Position numbers and translations under genes: made by a program. The notes under the pieces are model-generated. The model saw only the letters and a list, made by a program, of their open reading frames with translations. It was not told the origin of the DNA and did no database searches. Shown here piece by piece: positions 1 to 11,760 of a stretch of DNA of 64,000 bases. The first letter of the stretch is position 1, and the number at the start of each line of letters is the position of its first letter. Origin of the DNA: Periplaneta americana. Lineage: Eukaryota; Arthropoda; Insecta; Blattodea; Blattidae. The stretch lies in the NCBI RefSeq assembly GCF_040183065.1, contig NC_091123.1, forward strand, positions 11,016,001 to 11,080,000, written 5' to 3'.

Positions 1-828
1 TTATTTTGCAACATAACACACATGTTATTGAAATAGCACAAGTAAAAACATTTTGAAAGCAAGATAAAGCTAATATTTGTTAAAAATATTGAAAAAATAA
101 TTATTTTGAAAGGATACTTTGAAAACAACATGAATATTTTTGAAATAACATGTTTAAAATGATGTTTTTAAAATAATAGTTATGAAAAAATCGTTTTAAA
201 GCTTGAGAAATATTTTAAAATAATATTTTTGACAAAATATTTTGAAAATAATTGTTTAGAAGTGATAGTTTTTGAAATAACATACATATTTTTGAAATGA
301 TATTTAAAAAAAAAAAAAATGTTTAAATAATTTTTGTCAAATAATATTTTTAAAGTGTAGAGAAATATTTTTGAAAATAATTTGTATGAAAACATATTTT
401 TAAACTTTGAAAACTATTTTTTAAATATTTTTCAAAGTTTAAAATAATTTTCTCATACAAATTATTGTTTGAAATATTTTTCTACGCTTTAAAAATATTA
501 TTTAATGAAAATTATTTTTAAAAACAATTTTTTTTAAATATCATTTCAAAAATATGTATGTTATTTCAAAAACTATCACTTCTAAACAATTATTTTCAAA
601 ATATTATTTAAAAATATTTCTCTAGCTTTAAAACGACTTTTTCATAACTATTATTTTAAAAACCTCATTTGAAACATGTTGTTTCAAAAATATTCATGTT
701 GTTTTCAAAATATCCTTTCAAAATAATTATTTTTTTCAATATTTTTAACAAATATTAGCTTTATCTTGCTTTCAAAATGTTTTAACTTGCGCTATTTCAA
801 TAATACGTGTGTTATGTTGCAAAATAAA
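1..828. repeat. Long palindrome (inverted repeat, arms about 410 bp)
   Basis: The first 410 bases return as their reverse complement in 420-828, and the right end (ttgcaaaataa) mirrors the first bases of the window. The centre is near 415 with almost no loop. The left arm begins at the window edge, so the palindrome may extend further left. It is AT-rich and has no coding potential. Likely a foldback/MITE-type element or a palindromic duplication. Confidence 0.85.
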
Positions 829-874
829 CGTGCGTCTAATCATTTGGCGAGGGAAATTTTTTTTTCAAAAGTTT

Positions 875-1060
875 CTGGCGCTTGTGCTGTACTGATGACG
901 TCAGATATCTAGGTCTCGTTTGTATGGGCACAAGTGGCGACCTCAAGTGGAGAGAAAAGGAACTTTTTTAGTTCCTTTTCTCTCCATTTGGGGGTCGCCA
1001 CCTCTGCCTATATAAACGGGGCCTAGATATCTGACGTCATCAGTACAGCACAAGCGCTAG
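875..1060. repeat. Hairpin inverted repeat with CRE-like motif in each arm
   Basis: Arms at about 875-968 and 975-1060 are reverse complements with few mismatches. Each arm contains gcgcttgtgctgtactgatg followed by tgacgtca, a palindrome identical to the cAMP-response-element core. The junction is the A/T-rich stretch near 970. This is distinct from the AT-rich palindrome to its left. No coding frame. Confidence 0.85.
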
Positions 1061-1510
1061 GACTTATATAAAGTATAAAAGGAGGTATAAAAGCTGGACA
1101 ACTCGCTTATATATTAAGTATTTTGGCGGGAAAAAGTTTTGAATGAAACCAGGTAACAGGAAGAAGGCAAATTCAAATTTTTTTTAGTAGAAAAAACAAG
1201 ACATAGAGGGTGCAACATATATGATTTATTCAAGAAATAAATATACACAATACAAAGAACTTATACAACAATAAATACAAACAATATATACAAGAAATAA
1301 CACATCAAACAACTTAGAAACAAAAATACAACACACGCAAAATAAAGGTACTTACACTCTCTACACATAGAAAAAAAAAAAACAGGGAAGCAATAAAGAA
1401 AACATACACAAATAACATTTTTATTACACCAACAATTGATACATGAACATACACTAATTTGTACATAAAACTAAGCTGAAAAAGAAAACATATACCTTTA
1501 TTTTGCGTGT

Positions 1511-1959
1511 ATTTTCACTCACTCACGTAATAGACGCAATTTACGCCATTATTTCTCGATTCAACGTCTACAATGGTTACTACGAGCCCACAATCTATTT
1601 TGCACAACACAAATGACAATCATAATTGCGACAAGTACTATTGAAGATATATTTCTATTGCCCATTTACTCATCAAACATTCACAAAACTGGCAATTGAC
1701 GACCCAATTTCCGTCCATTTCTACAAATTTAATTATTTACTTTGTAATTATTGTAAATATAGACAATAAATGCAGCAAACAACAATTAATCCTCATCATA
1801 GCACGTTAAAACTGTTCAAACTAACGAAAAGAAGCAATTAACCGTTTGTTTTAAACAATGAAACAGCAATGTATACATTACGCAACGATTCTTTTGCTCT
1901 GCATATTACAATTGGGGTGCATACACTACCTGACAGCGTCTATTACGTGAGTAATATGC
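1511..1959. mobile_element. MITE, TIR family with 'actcacgtaatagacgc' ends
   Basis: The left end carries actcacgtaatagacgc (about 1521-1537) and the right end its reverse complement (about 1937-1953). The same terminal sequence occurs at 7850 and 9219, and a related one at 10549 and 10947. About 450 bp and non-coding. The flanking TA is not clear for this copy. Confidence 0.55.
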
Positions 1960-2706
1960 TTACAATTCTCGTAATAACTGCTATTGCAGCTCTCATTTCA
2001 CACAAAACATAGTTACACACAACAATGTACGCTTTCCTCCTAAACAATGAATGTTAGCAACGCAAATATCACTAACATTTCAAAGCATTCATTCAAAGCT
2101 ACAGAAAAGAACTCATTTTCTACCAAACTCAATCGAAATATGATCATCATAACAGAAAATACAATGCTTGAAAAGCCAACAGACAGCTCAATGAAACGAA
2201 TTGATCTCACAAAGTAGGGGCACAAGTACACTAGATATGCACCCTAACCTCAACACAAACGTCGTCGATTTCAAAACATAACCCATCAAGAAAAGCAAAG
2301 AGAAAACTGACTAAACCGAATTTATCTAGCAAAGTAGACACAGAAATCCGCCCTAATCACAACAGAAAAGACGCTTAATGAAAAATATTAACTCATCACG
2401 AAAAGCCAACAGAGATCACAATAAAACGAATTCAACCCATAGACAAAAGCACTAGAAATACATCCTCATCACAACAGAAACGACACTGATTGAAAAATAT
2501 AAACCCATCGAGAAAAGCCAATAGAACCCTAAGTAAAACGAATTAATCTCAAAAACTACAAGCACATACAAACCCATGGACAAAAGCAACAAGAAAACTG
2601 ACTAAAACGAATTAATCTTAAAAAGTACTGCCACAAATACACAACAGGTAAAACATTCACTGAAAAATAAATCCTCATCGACAAAAGAACTGAGTAAACT
2701 CAGTAC

Positions 2707-2824
2707 AGGCTGATTCACAATAAACAGTGAAAGGAAATGACGATAACAAGACCACAAATATTCTTAAAATAAATGTATTTCAATCTGCTCACATTTCATA
2801 CTCGTTTCCATTGTGAACCGGCCT
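2707..2824. mobile_element. Short MITE with about 35 bp TIRs
   Basis: The left end aggctgattcacaat is matched by the reverse complement of the right end (aggccggttcacaat), and similarity continues for about 35 bases (gaaaggaaatga versus gagtatgaaatg). A truncated copy with the same left flank lies at about 4508-4540, so the element was amplified together with its satellite block. No convincing TSD. Confidence 0.6.
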
Positions 2825-3743
2825 TAAAAAAGAATTAATCTCGAAAAGTACAACTGAATATACAAAACAGACAAGAAACTTGAGTAAAAGGAACTAAAAT
2901 AAAAGAAATACACAACAGAAACGACATCAAATGAAAAATATCTAACAAAGTACAGACTCCAATACTTTAGGTATACAGACACAACGTCAAAGCAAGGATA
3001 AAACTGAAACTAGAGGTATAAATACACAATATATGCACCCCAATCACAAAAGAAAGACTTTAACAAATATCAACCCATCGACAAAAATGAACAGTAAACA
3101 GAGTAAACGAATTAATGTCACAAAGTAGGCCCAGAAATACACTACATAACAACAGAAACGACATCCATTGAAAAATATAAACCCAACAAAGCTGACGAAA
3201 CAGAAACCAATCACAACAGATAAGATGTCAATTCACAAATACAAACCCATAGACAAAAGCAAAAACAAAACCGACTAAAACCAATTAATCTCACCATAAC
3301 TGCAAACATGTCTATTCAAACCTAATAACCCATCATAACACAAAAGACGTTGATTCAGAAATACAAACCCATGGACAAAAGCAAAAACAAAATTCAGTAA
3401 AACCAATTTATCTCAAAATATAGCAGCACAAATACACACCTGACCACATCTCTAAACACATTGATTCTAAAATATAGATCCACCAAAAAAAGCCAACAAA
3501 AAACTGAATAACACCAATTAATCTCAGAAAGCAGGATCAGAAACACAATATGACAATAGAAACATCAATTGGAAAACATAGCCTCATCAAGCAAAAAAAA
3601 AACTGACTAAAACTAATTACTCTCAAAAACCAGAGCCACAAATACAAACCCATGTACAAAAACAGAACACTGCCAGAAACACATACACCCTAACCTTAAC
3701 ATAAACGTCAATTGGAAAATATAACCTCATTAAAACAAGCCCA

Positions 3744-3744
<1 letters not shown>

Positions 3745-3797
<53 letters not shown>
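3745..3797 (+). repeat. Homopolymer A run, 53 bases
   Basis: An uninterrupted run of 53 A inside the satellite. The flanks are satellite on both sides, so it looks like local expansion of a short A run in the unit rather than a retroposed poly(A) tail. Length may be affected by assembly. Confidence 0.8.
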
Positions 3798-3799
<2 letters not shown>

Positions 3800-5606
3800 G
3801 AGTCAAACAAATCATACTCAAAAAGTAGAGGCACGAGACATACACCCCGACCACAACATAAAAGACGTTGATTCAAAAATAATCTCATAAAGTAGGGGCA
3901 CAAGTACACTAGATATACAGCCTAATCTCAACACAAACTATGTCAATTTCAAAACATACAAAGCAAAGAGAAAGCTGACTAAACCAAATTTATCTACAAA
4001 AGTACGCACAGAAATGCACAAGATATCCACACCAATCACAATAGAAAAGACACTCAATGAAAAATATAAACTCAAGAAATCACAATAAAACGAATTCATC
4101 CCATAAAGTTGGACCACATAATATACACCCTGACCACAACATGAAACATGTTCATTCACAATTATAAACCCATAGACAAAAGCACAAAGAAAACTAAAAC
4201 AAATTCATCACTAAACTGAGTGAACTCTAACAAAGTAGGCACAAACCCATCGACAAAAGCCAACAGAAACCTAAGTAAAATGAATTAATCTCAAAAACTA
4301 CAAGCATATACAAACCCATGGACAAAAGCAACAAGAAAACTGAGTAAAACGAATTAATCTTAAAAAGTACTGCCACAAATACACAAGGCCTACACCCTGA
4401 CCACAACAGGAAAAACGTTGATTGAAAAATAAATCCTCATCGACAAAAAGACAAATTAATCTCAAACATCAACCCATCAACGAAAACAGGCAGTAAACTC
4501 AGTACAGGCTGGTTCACAATAAACAGTGAAAGGAAATGCCTCAAAATGAATATATACCTCAATCACAACACAAAAGACATTGGTTCAGAAATACAAACCC
4601 ATAGACAAAGCAAACAAGACACTTGAGTAAAAGGAATTAATATAAAAGAATAGGGACAGAAATACATAACAGAAACGACATCAATTGAAAAATATCAACC
4701 CATGGACAAAAGCAAAAAGAAAATTCAGTAAAACGAATTTGTCTCAAAATATAGCAGCACAAATACACAAAATTATACACCCTAACCACATCTCTAACTA
4801 CACTAATTCTAAAATATCGATCCACTGAAAACAGCCAACAGAAAACTGAATAAAACCAATTAATCTCAGAAAACAGGATCAGAAACACAATAACCCCCAA
4901 TGACAACAGAAACATTAACAGGAAAACATAGCCTCATCAAGAAAAGCCAACAAAAAAACTAAGTACAACTAATTCTTCTCAAAAAACCAGAGCCACAAAT
5001 ACAAAAGATATACACCCCAGTCACAACACAAAACATGTTCATTCAGAAATACAAACCCATGTACAGAAACAAAAGTAACTAAAAGCAATTCATCTCAAAA
5101 AGCAGCGCCAGAAACTTCAATTGGAAAATATAACCTCATCAACAGAAGCCGACCAAAAAAAAACTCAATAAAACAAACGATACTCAAAAAGTAGAGGCAC
5201 AAATACACGAGACATACACCCTGACCACAACATAAAAGAAGCTGATTCAAATACACATCAACAAAAACGAGCAGTAAACTAAGTAAAATGAATTAACCTC
5301 ACAAAGTAGGGGGCACACCATGATCACAATAGAAACGATATCAACTCAAAAATATAAACCCATCAACAAAAGCAAACAGAAAACTTACTAAACTGAATTC
5401 ATCTAACAAACCGGACACAGAAATACACTATATACATACTCTCTCCCATCAACAGAAAAGATGCTCAAATGAAAAATATTCTCATCAACAAAAGCCAAGA
5501 AAAAAAAAAAATTACTGAGTAAAACAAATTATTCTCAAACGTAGGGCCACAAGTACACTAGATATACACCCTGATCAAAACAGAAACAATATAAACTGAA
5601 AAATAT

Positions 5607-6715
5607 GTTGTTGTTTGTTATTTTCTAACGCCAGGCGTTTGACAATAAAGTCATTTGACCTCTTGCACTTCAATATTTTTCAAAGATATTATCATGGCCA
5701 GCCACTGAAGCACAGATTTTGAGGTGTTCCGAATCCATTTCTTGGTTTGAGTTGCACAATGGACTGTTAGGGGACTGATATATTCCAATTCTATGCAGGT
5801 GTTTGGCCAAACAATCATGGCCCATTGCCAATCTAAATGCAGCTACAGACGATTTTCGTGGTAAATCGGGAATTAACTGTGGATTATGATGCAGAGAGTT
5901 CCATTTTTTTCCCTTGGGATTGTGTTATCAAATTTTGTTTGTTGAAGCCTAAGTATGTAGATTTAATAAATCTTTTCAGAGTAATACATAGATTTAGTAA
6001 CAGGTCTGTAAGTAGCAGTGCTGCCCTTCTTTGCTAACGCATCCACATTCTCGTTTCCCAGGATTCCACAATGGGATGGTATCCATTGGAATACGATTCT
6101 TTTATTGAATGATATTAATTGAGAGAGCATTTTAGTTATTTCTGCTGTTTGAGACGAAAGTGTGTGTTTAGAGACTATTGATAGAATAGCTGCTTTGGAG
6201 TCTGACAATATAACTGCATTCCTAAATTTATTGATGTGGCATAGAAGATTCCTGAGACTTTCCCTTATTGCAATGATTTCACCATCAAAACTTGTTGTTC
6301 CATATCCAAGAGATCTATAAAGTGACAAGAGACAGCACATAACACCTGCACCTGCACCTTGTTCTCTGGAGATCAAGGATCCGTCCGTGTATAAATGAAG
6401 CCAGTTTTGTGGAGGGTACCTAATATTAATTGTCTCTAAAAACATTGTTTCAGTATTTCAGTGTTTACTTCTGATTTCAGTATTTCTTCTGTTAAATTTA
6501 GCTTATATTCTATATTTCATAGAGTTAAAGGGTTTGGTTTAATTTGTAAGTTTTCTTTTAAATTCGGGATATTGATTTTCTGTTTTAATTCTTGAACAAT
6601 GGATATGAAACTTTTTTGAGTTTTCAATCTACGGAGAGGACTGTATGAATGCCAATTCTTTCCTGGTAATCTGATAAGTTTTTCATATTGAATCTGTGCT
6701 TTTTCTTCTATTGTC
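5607..6715 (-). mobile_element. 5'-truncated LINE with RNase H domain, inserted in satellite (12 bp TSD)
   Basis: The element interrupts the satellite and is flanked by the 12 bp repeat actgaaaaatat at 5595-5606 and 6716-6727. On the minus strand it runs from the end of a reverse transcriptase region (about 6540-6680), through RNase H (5963-6445), to a C-terminal Cys/His segment (about 5670-5830, with EHLKIC). It ends in a 3' tail of the type ggcgttagaaaataacaaac. The same 3' end occurs as a tiny insertion at 11724-11760. RNase H after the reverse transcriptase points to an I-type/related non-LTR lineage. 1109 bp. Confidence 0.85.
5963..6445 (-). pseudogene. RNase H domain of non-LTR retrotransposon polyprotein
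   Basis: A 160-residue open stretch with the order of an RNase H fold: YTDGS near residue 19 (first catalytic Asp), Glu in FDGEIIAI near 56, SDSKAAI near 81 (third acidic residue), and the C-terminal block WIPSHCGILGNENVDALAKK near 121-140 (His and last Asp). The role is removal of RNA from the RNA:DNA hybrid during retrotransposition. Continuation toward the Cys-rich C-terminus (5670-5860) lies in other frames, with a stop before the end, so this copy is dead. The upstream reverse transcriptase is almost entirely missing (5' truncation). Family membership is clear; the exact clade is not. Confidence 0.85.
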
Positions 6716-6788
6716 ACTGAAAAATATAAACCCATCAAAAAAAAAAGCAAATACAAAACTGACTAAAACAAATTAATCTAACACAGTA

Positions 6789-7097
6789 CAGTGAGACGAC
6801 AAAATCCCATTAAACCATATGTTAATTTATTTCTGTTTCAGACCTCATGAACACGTTCGCTGATACGTCTAATTACATCATTGAGCAACATGTCATTCCA
6901 AGTTGCTCTATCCATGAAAGAAATCAAACACAGAAGACTATTTCAACAGGATCCTCCTCCAAAACAAACACATTTCAGATGGGAACACAAACTCTTCTCC
7001 ACAGGTGATGTAAAGGACAAGTGACAAACTACTATAAACAACTGCCATTCATTTTGTTTCTTTATAATACAGGCAATTGGACTTCATGGCCTCACTG
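6789..7097. mobile_element. TA-flanked MITE of mariner/Tc1 type, 309 bp
   Basis: Termini are cagtgag...ctcactg, flanked by TA at 6787-6788 and 7098-7099. The two ends agree at about 18 of the first 24 positions (cagtgagRcNaNNaaRtccNatt). Removing the element and one TA restores a normal satellite phrase (acacagta then gacatacaccctgat). No transposase is visible, so it is non-autonomous. Confidence 0.75.
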
Positions 7098-7560
7098 TAG
7101 ACATACACCCTGATAACAACAGAAATTGAAAAATATAAACCCATCCACAAAAGCAAAGACAAAAGTGGCTGAAACGAATTTATCTAACAATGTAGGGACA
7201 CAAATACACACCCCAATCACAACAGAAATGATGCTGATTCAAACATATAAACTCATCAACAAAAGCCAACACAAAACTGACCAAGTCCAATTAATCTAAA
7301 AAAACTTGGGGAATTAACGCACTATATAAAGATCCCAACCAGAACAGAAAAGATGTTGATTCAAAATTACTAACCCATCCACTAATGCCAGCAATAACTG
7401 AGTACAACGAATTCATATTACAAACTTGGCACATAAACACACAAGATATACACAACAGAAAAGACATTCATTGAAAAAAAAATTGACTCATCGACAAAAG
7501 CCCACAGAAAACTAATTCATCTCAAAAAGAAGGGCCAGCAAGACATGAGACATATGCTCC

Positions 7561-7849
7561 AACCCCAACAAAAACCTAATTAATCAGCAGTAGCAGCACC
7601 AGCAGCAGAGTAAAAGACATAACAATCCACATTGTCCCACTTTCATCCACATTTCTAGAATCAACACGACAACCCAACAAGAGCGACCAATTACACCTCA
7701 AAGTCCTATCTTCATCAATGTCAATGAGGAAAGACCACAACAATAGATATGCAATACACATAGTAAGCGCACATTACATATAATTGTAGGTACCTAATTG
7801 TTACAATTTATTGTTGTGTGTGTATCTAGCTTAACACAATAACAAATTA
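7561..7849. other. No recognisable feature
   Basis: A short agcagcaccagcagcag stretch near 7590 is the only structure seen. The open frame on the minus strand at 7576-7761 resembles nothing I know. Confidence 0.5.
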
Positions 7850-9219
7850 CCACATTTACTCACATTATAGACGCACTTTTCCCCATAATCTTTGGAATCC
7901 AGAATGCGTATTACACACAACCAAAATGTTTCCAAGAAAAAAATTATAACTACGAGATATCCCAGGCAATAATCACACCTTATTTCCACATCACACATTC
8001 AAGTAATATTCAAAATCATTGATTCTGCAACTTCTCTAAATGTAACTACTTTCACCTTGCAATCTGGCAAGAAAATTTGTACATTTACATTTATCGGGGA
8101 TAATCACAAAGCAATTGTTCGCTTCTTCCTTTTATTTTTATGTGTAATTACAGTTAACAGTTTAATCACATTTCCGATGATTATTATTATTTCTTTTTCT
8201 ATCCATTGTCATTATTCGCCACAGCCAACCTCAAGTACCTTGCTTTTTCTATTGTGACCCAGTTATATTTATTTATACAATAATTTGTAATGCGTATTTC
8301 AGTCTGAGACTCAAAAGCAATTTCCAATTGTAAGAATGTTCATATACAAGTATTCCATAATATTGTAAAATCTTTCTTCATGTATATATATTGTATTTAT
8401 CCTGGCTACAACTTAATAACCGTACAACACTTCATTCACTGTCTCTTTTGTTTCCAGTTCTCCACAATTCCATTCCAAATTATCTTCATTCCCAGTTTAA
8501 CTACTTATCCTCCAATCACAATCTAGGTCACAGGAGAGCCAAATCCTACCAATTCCTGCTCGCAGAACATCCCACTATTCATCCTCTTTTACTGTCTGAG
8601 TATCCCATGAATGGAATTCTCTACCTCACAAGATTAGGGGCTGCCAGACAATAACTACTTTCAACAAAAAGCTAAACGATTTCTTACAGGCACAGTCAAA
8701 TTGAAGTTACAATTATGACCCAGTTTAATCATTTTATTTCATTTAGGTATGACTGTCATTATTATTATTATTGTTATTACTACTACTACTATTATTACAT
8801 TATTTTATTCGTGTGTTGTAAAGATAAAAAGAATTGTCATTGTATTATAGTGCATTATATTGTATAGCAATGCAGTAATTTTGTATCATTCTGGTTGAGT
8901 GGAAGAGAAGACCAAATGCCCTTAACTCTGCCAGATAAAATAAACCATCTTTCTTATTATTATTATTATTATTATATTATTTCTGCTTTCAATAAATAAA
9001 AATAAATAAATAAATATACTTTCAAAACTACCCTATCATTAAAAAATAACATTTTTCTTTCACTATTTCCACATGACAAGTGCATTCAACAATACTACAT
9101 GTAGCCCTGGAAATGTAATGCACACATTATGCATGCATTTGCCTTCCCCCTTACATACTACCGTCAAACATTGGGCCGCATACATTATGCACTGGCGTCT
9201 ATTACATGAGTATATATGG
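7850..9219. mobile_element. TA-flanked TIR element of the 'agacgc' MITE family, 1370 bp, with a LINE end inside
   Basis: The left end ccacatttactcacattata (7850) matches the reverse complement of the right end, ccatatatactcatgtaata (9219), and both continue into agacgc. TA occurs at 7848-7849 and 9220-9221. The interior holds a LINE 3' end (about 8395-8980) and otherwise no recognisable coding sequence. Related to the elements at 1511-1959 and, more distantly, 10549-10947. Confidence 0.65.
8395..8980 (+). mobile_element. 3' end of a CR1/jockey-type LINE with (ATT)n tail
   Basis: About 87 codons (8391-8651) resemble the end of a CR1/jockey reverse transcriptase: hydrophobic LHSLSLLFPVLH, then YLHSQFNYL, a basic HRRAKS, and a PMNGILYL block where family members have WNSLP. 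A 3' untranslated part follows with the phrase gagtggaagagaagaccaaa and tgccagataaaataaacc, then (ATT)n at about 8955-8980. The stop after AARQ and the substituted WN motif suggest an old dead copy. No TSD was identified. Confidence 0.6.
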
Positions 9220-9221
9220 TA

Positions 9222-9640
9222 ATGTATGAATTCTGATACAGTGTATACATCAATATCAAAAATAATCATTAGCAGTGTCATTTTATTATAATCATTTCAC
9301 GATCATAAATATTTTCTACAACAAAAACAAGCAATTTCGTGCATACTTCACATCCTAACCCAAATTAACTAATAATTTTATAATATTTCTTTCAATAATT
9401 ATTCTATCTAACAGTGCATTCTTCCCATCATTGCCTTCTACTTCAGTAGGAAAGACAAATTCTCATTCGCTGCTTCCATTACACCCACAAATTACGCATA
9501 CATCATTGTCAGACACAGGCGATCCTCAACTATGAAATATGTACTAATGTAAAATAAACATTTCCACTTTTCATTTGGAACAAAGTAATTTTTAATCACA
9601 AGTATCTATCAAACCAATGTTTCCTTCAAAATATCGTAAT
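9222..9640. other. No recognisable feature
   Basis: AT-rich sequence without TIR, repeat or coding signal that I can support. Confidence 0.5.
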
Positions 9641-9644
9641 TTAC

Positions 9645-10110
9645 TTACAAACAGCTTTTAAGGAACCCGGACATTCACATAAGCCTACCAATCTACATCT
9701 CGTCCTCCCAGAAGATCTTTTTCCCTCCAGCCTCCCAACTAACACTCTATATGCACTTCTGATTTCTCCAATACGTGCTACATTCCTTAATCACATGAAG
9801 AATAGAATGCATGCACTTCTGCATTGTGTAATTTTCTACATTCTCCTGTAACTTCATCCCTCTTAGCCCCAAATATTTCCCTAAGCACCTTATTCTCCGA
9901 TATCCTTAACCTCTGTCCCTCTCTGAAAGCAAGAGTCCAAATTTCACAACCGTATACAACAACCACTAATATAACTGTTTTATAAAGTCTAACTTACACA
10001 TTCTTTACAGCTGACTAGATCACAGAAGCTTCTCAACTGAATAATAGGCATTTCTATTATTGATTCTGCATTTAATGTCCTCCCGAACTATCTCAATTTT
10101 CGAATTTCCA
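9645..10110 (-). mobile_element. Degenerate RTE-like LINE 3' fragment
   Basis: Translating the minus strand gives pieces of the C-terminal domain seen in full at 28933-29619: YGCEIWTLAFREGQ, LRISENKVLREIFGAKRDEV, GECRKLHNAE, spread over several frames with stops. The 3' end (aaaagctg then taagtaa) matches the other two copies. More diverged and shorter than the copies at 26 and 29 kb. Confidence 0.75.
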
Positions 10111-10548
10111 TGCATTGAATTAAATTTTCAACACATTTCGCATATATCATTGATACCAACAAATCACACTGCTAATAATTACTTATAATCACAAAGACAC
10201 ACCAAGATTATACTCTAAATGTATCACAAAATTCACTGTCTCACACACTCGATCCATCAAACTCATATTTCTTATGCACACAATACAATTCATTTCATGT
10301 GTCTCTCACACAAACCATTTCATTTTCTACACTATGCCAGCTGATATTTCCAACTACACACACAGTTACATTCTGCAGAAAAGCAGCTCTGAGACAAGCT
10401 TCCTACTCCCACTCCCATTGCATGATCACTTAAGAGCTGAAAAATATGACAAATGTCCCAACTATGAAATCCATACCCCAGAATGGAACAGCCTCCACAA
10501 ATGCATGTATATACCTAGCATCCACATTTCCCACCATCTGCATAGCTA
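10111..10548. other. No recognisable feature
   Basis: Contains a 107-codon open frame on the plus strand (10274-10597) whose composition (His, Ser, Tyr rich) and lack of any known motif give no support for a gene; its end runs into the adjacent MITE. Confidence 0.5.
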
Positions 10549-10947
10549 CCATATTTGCTCGCGTAATTTGCACCCCCACGTATTTTGTGCACCCTAATTT
10601 TTAAGGGATTATTTTCAACTTTATTTTTGCTCTGTGTATTTTGCACACACATTTTACGTCCATATTTTTTTCAGTGTAGTAAGGATTTTCCTTCCCTACA
10701 GTCCATCGTAGGTCATTCACCAGCAACTAAAGTACCTGCTTCAGAAAGAAACCCCAAAGTCCCGCTACTTTAACAATGCTTGTCCTTGATAAAGACAAGT
10801 TACCGGTATAGAAAATTAGCCCTACCGTAAATACTTGTATTTCAGAACAGGACCTCTTATTTGAAAAATCCGCATATTTTACGCACCCCAATTTTTCAGT
10901 GGCCAAAGTTAATTAAAAAAGTGCGCAAAATACACGAGCAAATATGG
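10549..10947. mobile_element. TA-flanked MITE, 399 bp, TIR 'ccatatttgctcg'
   Basis: The ends ccatatttgctcgcgtaatt and (reverse complement of right end) ccatatttgctcgtgtattt match at 18 of 20 positions. TA precedes and follows (10547-10548, 10948-10949). Second-tier similarity follows inside each end (gcaccctaattttt versus gggtgcgtaaaat region). Non-coding. The TIR resembles the 'ccatatttactc' ends at 7850/9219, suggesting one transposase lineage, probably Tc1/mariner/pogo by the TA target. Confidence 0.75.
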
Positions 10948-10949
10948 TA

Positions 10950-11650
10950 TGTACTTGTAGGAATTTCATTGTTAAAACAAAATCAATGGTTCAATGAACT
11001 TGTAAAAATTTCTGTGGTTAAGTACTCTTTGTCCCTTGTGGCAGCTCACGAATGGTGAGAAGATTTATAATTTTTTTTTTTTTTAATTATGAAGCAGCAC
11101 CTCAACATTAAAGCACAATCCTGTGTACAGAATAACTACACTGTATCTTAACCATCATGCCCACTTGCCCATTGCTAGGCCACAATTCTCCCACTCGCAC
11201 ACCTTAACTTGTTAAAACTTACAATGGAGCTTCATAACAATATCTGTCATTCTGTCATGCCACATGGCCATGTACATCAAATCACGAAACCGCTCAGGGA
11301 TCAAATACTTCATTATTAACTTCTTCTAACACCTCATTACAAAAATTAAGCTGTGATTCTAATCTTGGGACTAATTCATGACATGATGGAATACCCCTTT
11401 CCTCATCTTTTTCTGTCATTCACAAAACCTGTTCTATTCAATTTAATAAAAAATAACCTTAATATTATTTTTTTTCTACAGGATACTACTGGCCTGTCAG
11501 GAAATTTACATCTCAATTTTCCCCTCGTTCAAACACACAAATATTAAAATCTACAGTTACAGCAAACCTCACCACAATCAGCTGGCATAAGTAGAAAAAT
11601 CCATCTATCTCAATATGTATCTACACTTTCCTATTCAACTATTCAACCTA
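10950..11650. other. No recognisable feature
   Basis: AT-rich, a T run near 11071-11083 and another near 11470. Nothing else supported. Confidence 0.5.
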
Positions 11651-11723
11651 TAAGGTAAGAGCACCAGTAGTCAACATGTACTATTTTTTTTTTTTCAATC
11701 CTCCCACTCTACTTTATCATGAC

Positions 11724-11760
11724 TTTATTGTCAAATGCCTGGCATTAGAAAACAACAACA
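11724..11760 (+). mobile_element. 37 bp extreme 5'-truncated LINE insertion with 13 bp TSD
   Basis: Only 37 bases (tttattgtcaaatgcctggc then attagaaaacaacaaca) lie between two copies of actttatcatgac (11711-11723 and 11761-11773). They match the 3' terminus of the RNase H LINE at 5607-6715 read on the minus strand (tttattgtcaaacgcctggc). It is therefore a target-primed reverse transcription event that aborted almost at once. Confidence 0.8.

Larger units (their letters stand above)
2000..7560. repeat. Diverged A-rich satellite array, unit about 120 bp with higher-order repeats
   Basis: Phrases such as aacccatcgacaaaagcc, aactgagtaaaacgaatt, aatctcaaaaagtaggg, atacaccctgaccacaac and gaaaaatata recur in the same order every 120 bases or so. 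Copies are strongly diverged, with many indels. A larger period is visible: 2205-2420 resembles 3885-4120, and 2500-2760 resembles 4250-4540 (offset about 1.7 kb); 3370-3560 resembles 4693-4900 (offset about 1.3 kb, so at least one deletion). Later insertions interrupt it at 5607-6715 and 6789-7097. Short open frames in it are chance products of the repeat. Confidence 0.8.

Noticed and set aside
10274-10597. 107-codon plus-strand frame
   Set aside because: Runs into a MITE terminus and shows no motif or splice context.
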